A model generated the notes under the pieces. The model was given only the letters and a program-made list of their open reading frames with translations, ran no database searches and was not told the origin of the DNA. A stretch of 64,000 nt of DNA from Chryseobacterium flavum (GTDB taxonomy: Bacteria; Bacteroidota; Bacteroidia; Flavobacteriales; Weeksellaceae): contig NZ_QNUE01000011.1 in NCBI RefSeq assembly GCF_003385595.1, positions 62,001 to 126,000 of the forward strand, read 5' to 3'. Shown here piece by piece: positions 63,334 to 64,000 of the stretch. The position numbers were made by a program, and so were the translations under genes. Position 1 is the first letter of the stretch; every line of letters begins with the position of its first letter.

Positions 63334-63362
63334 TCTTTAAATTTTTCAATCTTTAAATTTTT
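63332..63362 (+). repeat. Tandem 15-bp repeat between etfB and etfA
   Basis: AATCTTTAAATTTTT occurs at 63332-63346 and again at 63348-63362, separated by one C, directly before the etfA start. Likely a slippage product; any effect on etfA translation is unknown. Confidence 0.85.
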
Positions 63363-63374
63363 AAATGTAAAACA

Positions 63375-64000
63375 ATGGCAGTATTCGTATACGCAGAAAA
63401 TATAAACGGAGTTTACAAAAAAGCAGCTTTTGAAGCAGTTTCTTACGCTAAAGCTGTTGCTGATAAAGCGGGAGATACCGTTACGGCAATTACTGTAAAC
63501 CCTACTGATTCTTCAGATTTATTATACAAATATGGAGCATCAAATGTTATCAATATCAAAGACGAAGGTCTTAAGAATTTTTCAGCAAAAGCATTTGCAC
63601 AGGCTGTAAGTGAAGTGGCTGACGGAAACATTATTGTTTTTCCACATACAACTGATGCCTCTTCTGTAGCTCCGATGCTGGCGGTAATGAAGAATTATTC
63701 TTTAATTACGAACGCTTTGGAAGCTCCTGAAAGCCTTTCTCCATTCCAGGTAAAAAGAAAAGCATTCTCTGGAAAAGGATTTATGCATGCAAAAGCCGAA
63801 GGAAACGGAGTAATTGTTACTGTTTCTCAAAACGCATTCGGTGTTAAAGAAAATGCAGTGTCAGGATCAGAAGAAGTTAAAAACCTTTCAGTAGCGAATG
63901 AAGATACTAAAGTGATCTCTCATGAACAAAGCTCAGGTAAACTGGATCTTAAAGAAGCAGAAGTGGTAGTTTCTGCAGGTAGAGGAATGAAAGGACCTGA
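63375..64000 (+). CDS. etfA: Electron transfer flavoprotein alpha subunit (cut by window end)
   Basis: First 208 codons of the alpha subunit, beginning MAVFVYAENINGVYKKAAFEAVSYAKAVADKAG and running off the right edge at the start of the FAD-binding domain (EVVVSAGRGMKGP, the conserved GRG motif of the C-terminal domain). Pairs with etfB. The missing 3' end should hold the rest of the FAD site. Confidence 0.95.
   Translation, partial: MAVFVYAENINGVYKKAAFEAVSYAKAVADKAGDTVTAITVNPTDSSDLLYKYGASNVINIKDEGLKNFSAKAFAQAVSEVADGNIIVFPHTTDASSVAPMLAVMKNYSLITNALEAPESLSPFQVKRKAFSGKGFMHAKAEGNGVIVTVSQNAFGVKENAVSGSEEVKNLSVANEDTKVISHEQSSGKLDLKEAEVVVSAGRGMKGP

Overview
The window reads as chromosomal DNA of a flavobacterium, most likely Chryseobacterium or a close Weeksellaceae relative. 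The support is: AT-rich DNA; the Bacteroidetes-type promoter pattern (TTG, 17-23 bases, TAnnTTTG) in front of many genes and no obvious Shine-Dalgarno sequences; two proteins with type IX secretion C-terminal sorting domains; a DUF6705 family; and an atpB-E-F-H-A-G operon without atpD/atpC. No rRNA, tRNA, CRISPR array, transposase or phage gene was seen.

Layout. 1-8630 (minus strand) is a run of eight codirectional genes: a truncated gene at the left edge, a class I glutamine-amidotransferase-like protein, a YbdK-type (GCS2) carboxylate-amine ligase, two different ATP-grasp ligases, two serine esterases and an M17 aminopeptidase. Together they look like an uncharacterised pathway that makes and trims an amide- or peptide-linked small molecule; this is the most interesting part of the window. 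8831-13576 (plus) is the glycogen operon glgB-glgA-glgC. 13933-17099 is a more AT-rich accessory block: a lipoprotein with a JAMM-like metalloprotease motif and three tandem DUF6705 proteins showing gene conversion. 17267-22528 holds an SRPBCC protein and sucA-sucB (2-oxoglutarate dehydrogenase E1 and E2).

22611-33158 holds apaG, a DEDDh exonuclease, an acyltransferase/glycosyltransferase pair, a secreted thioredoxin-like protein, a small double-glycine-leader Cys-rich peptide (orphan bacteriocin/RiPP-like precursor), an aldehyde dehydrogenase, and a TolC-HlyD-MFS efflux set with a divergent AraC regulator. 33303-40965 holds rpsF-rpsR-rplI, a ClC exchanger, a 2-oxoacid dehydrogenase E2, a SAM hydrolase (DUF62) and PhoH.

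41261-44341 is a cluster of four outer-membrane beta-barrel proteins. ffh follows on the minus strand, then the F1Fo ATP synthase operon (45952-51386). The right end holds a CNNM/CBS transporter, clpS, udk, a DivIC-like protein, a stand-alone methylmalonyl-CoA mutase small subunit with a DinB gene, a THUMP-like methyltransferase, a small lipoprotein, an M20 dipeptidase, two T9SS-secreted proteins, an SDR and etfB-etfA (etfA cut by the window edge). Fourteen hairpin terminators and seven good two-box promoters could be placed by eye. All homology calls are from motif recognition, without database searches.
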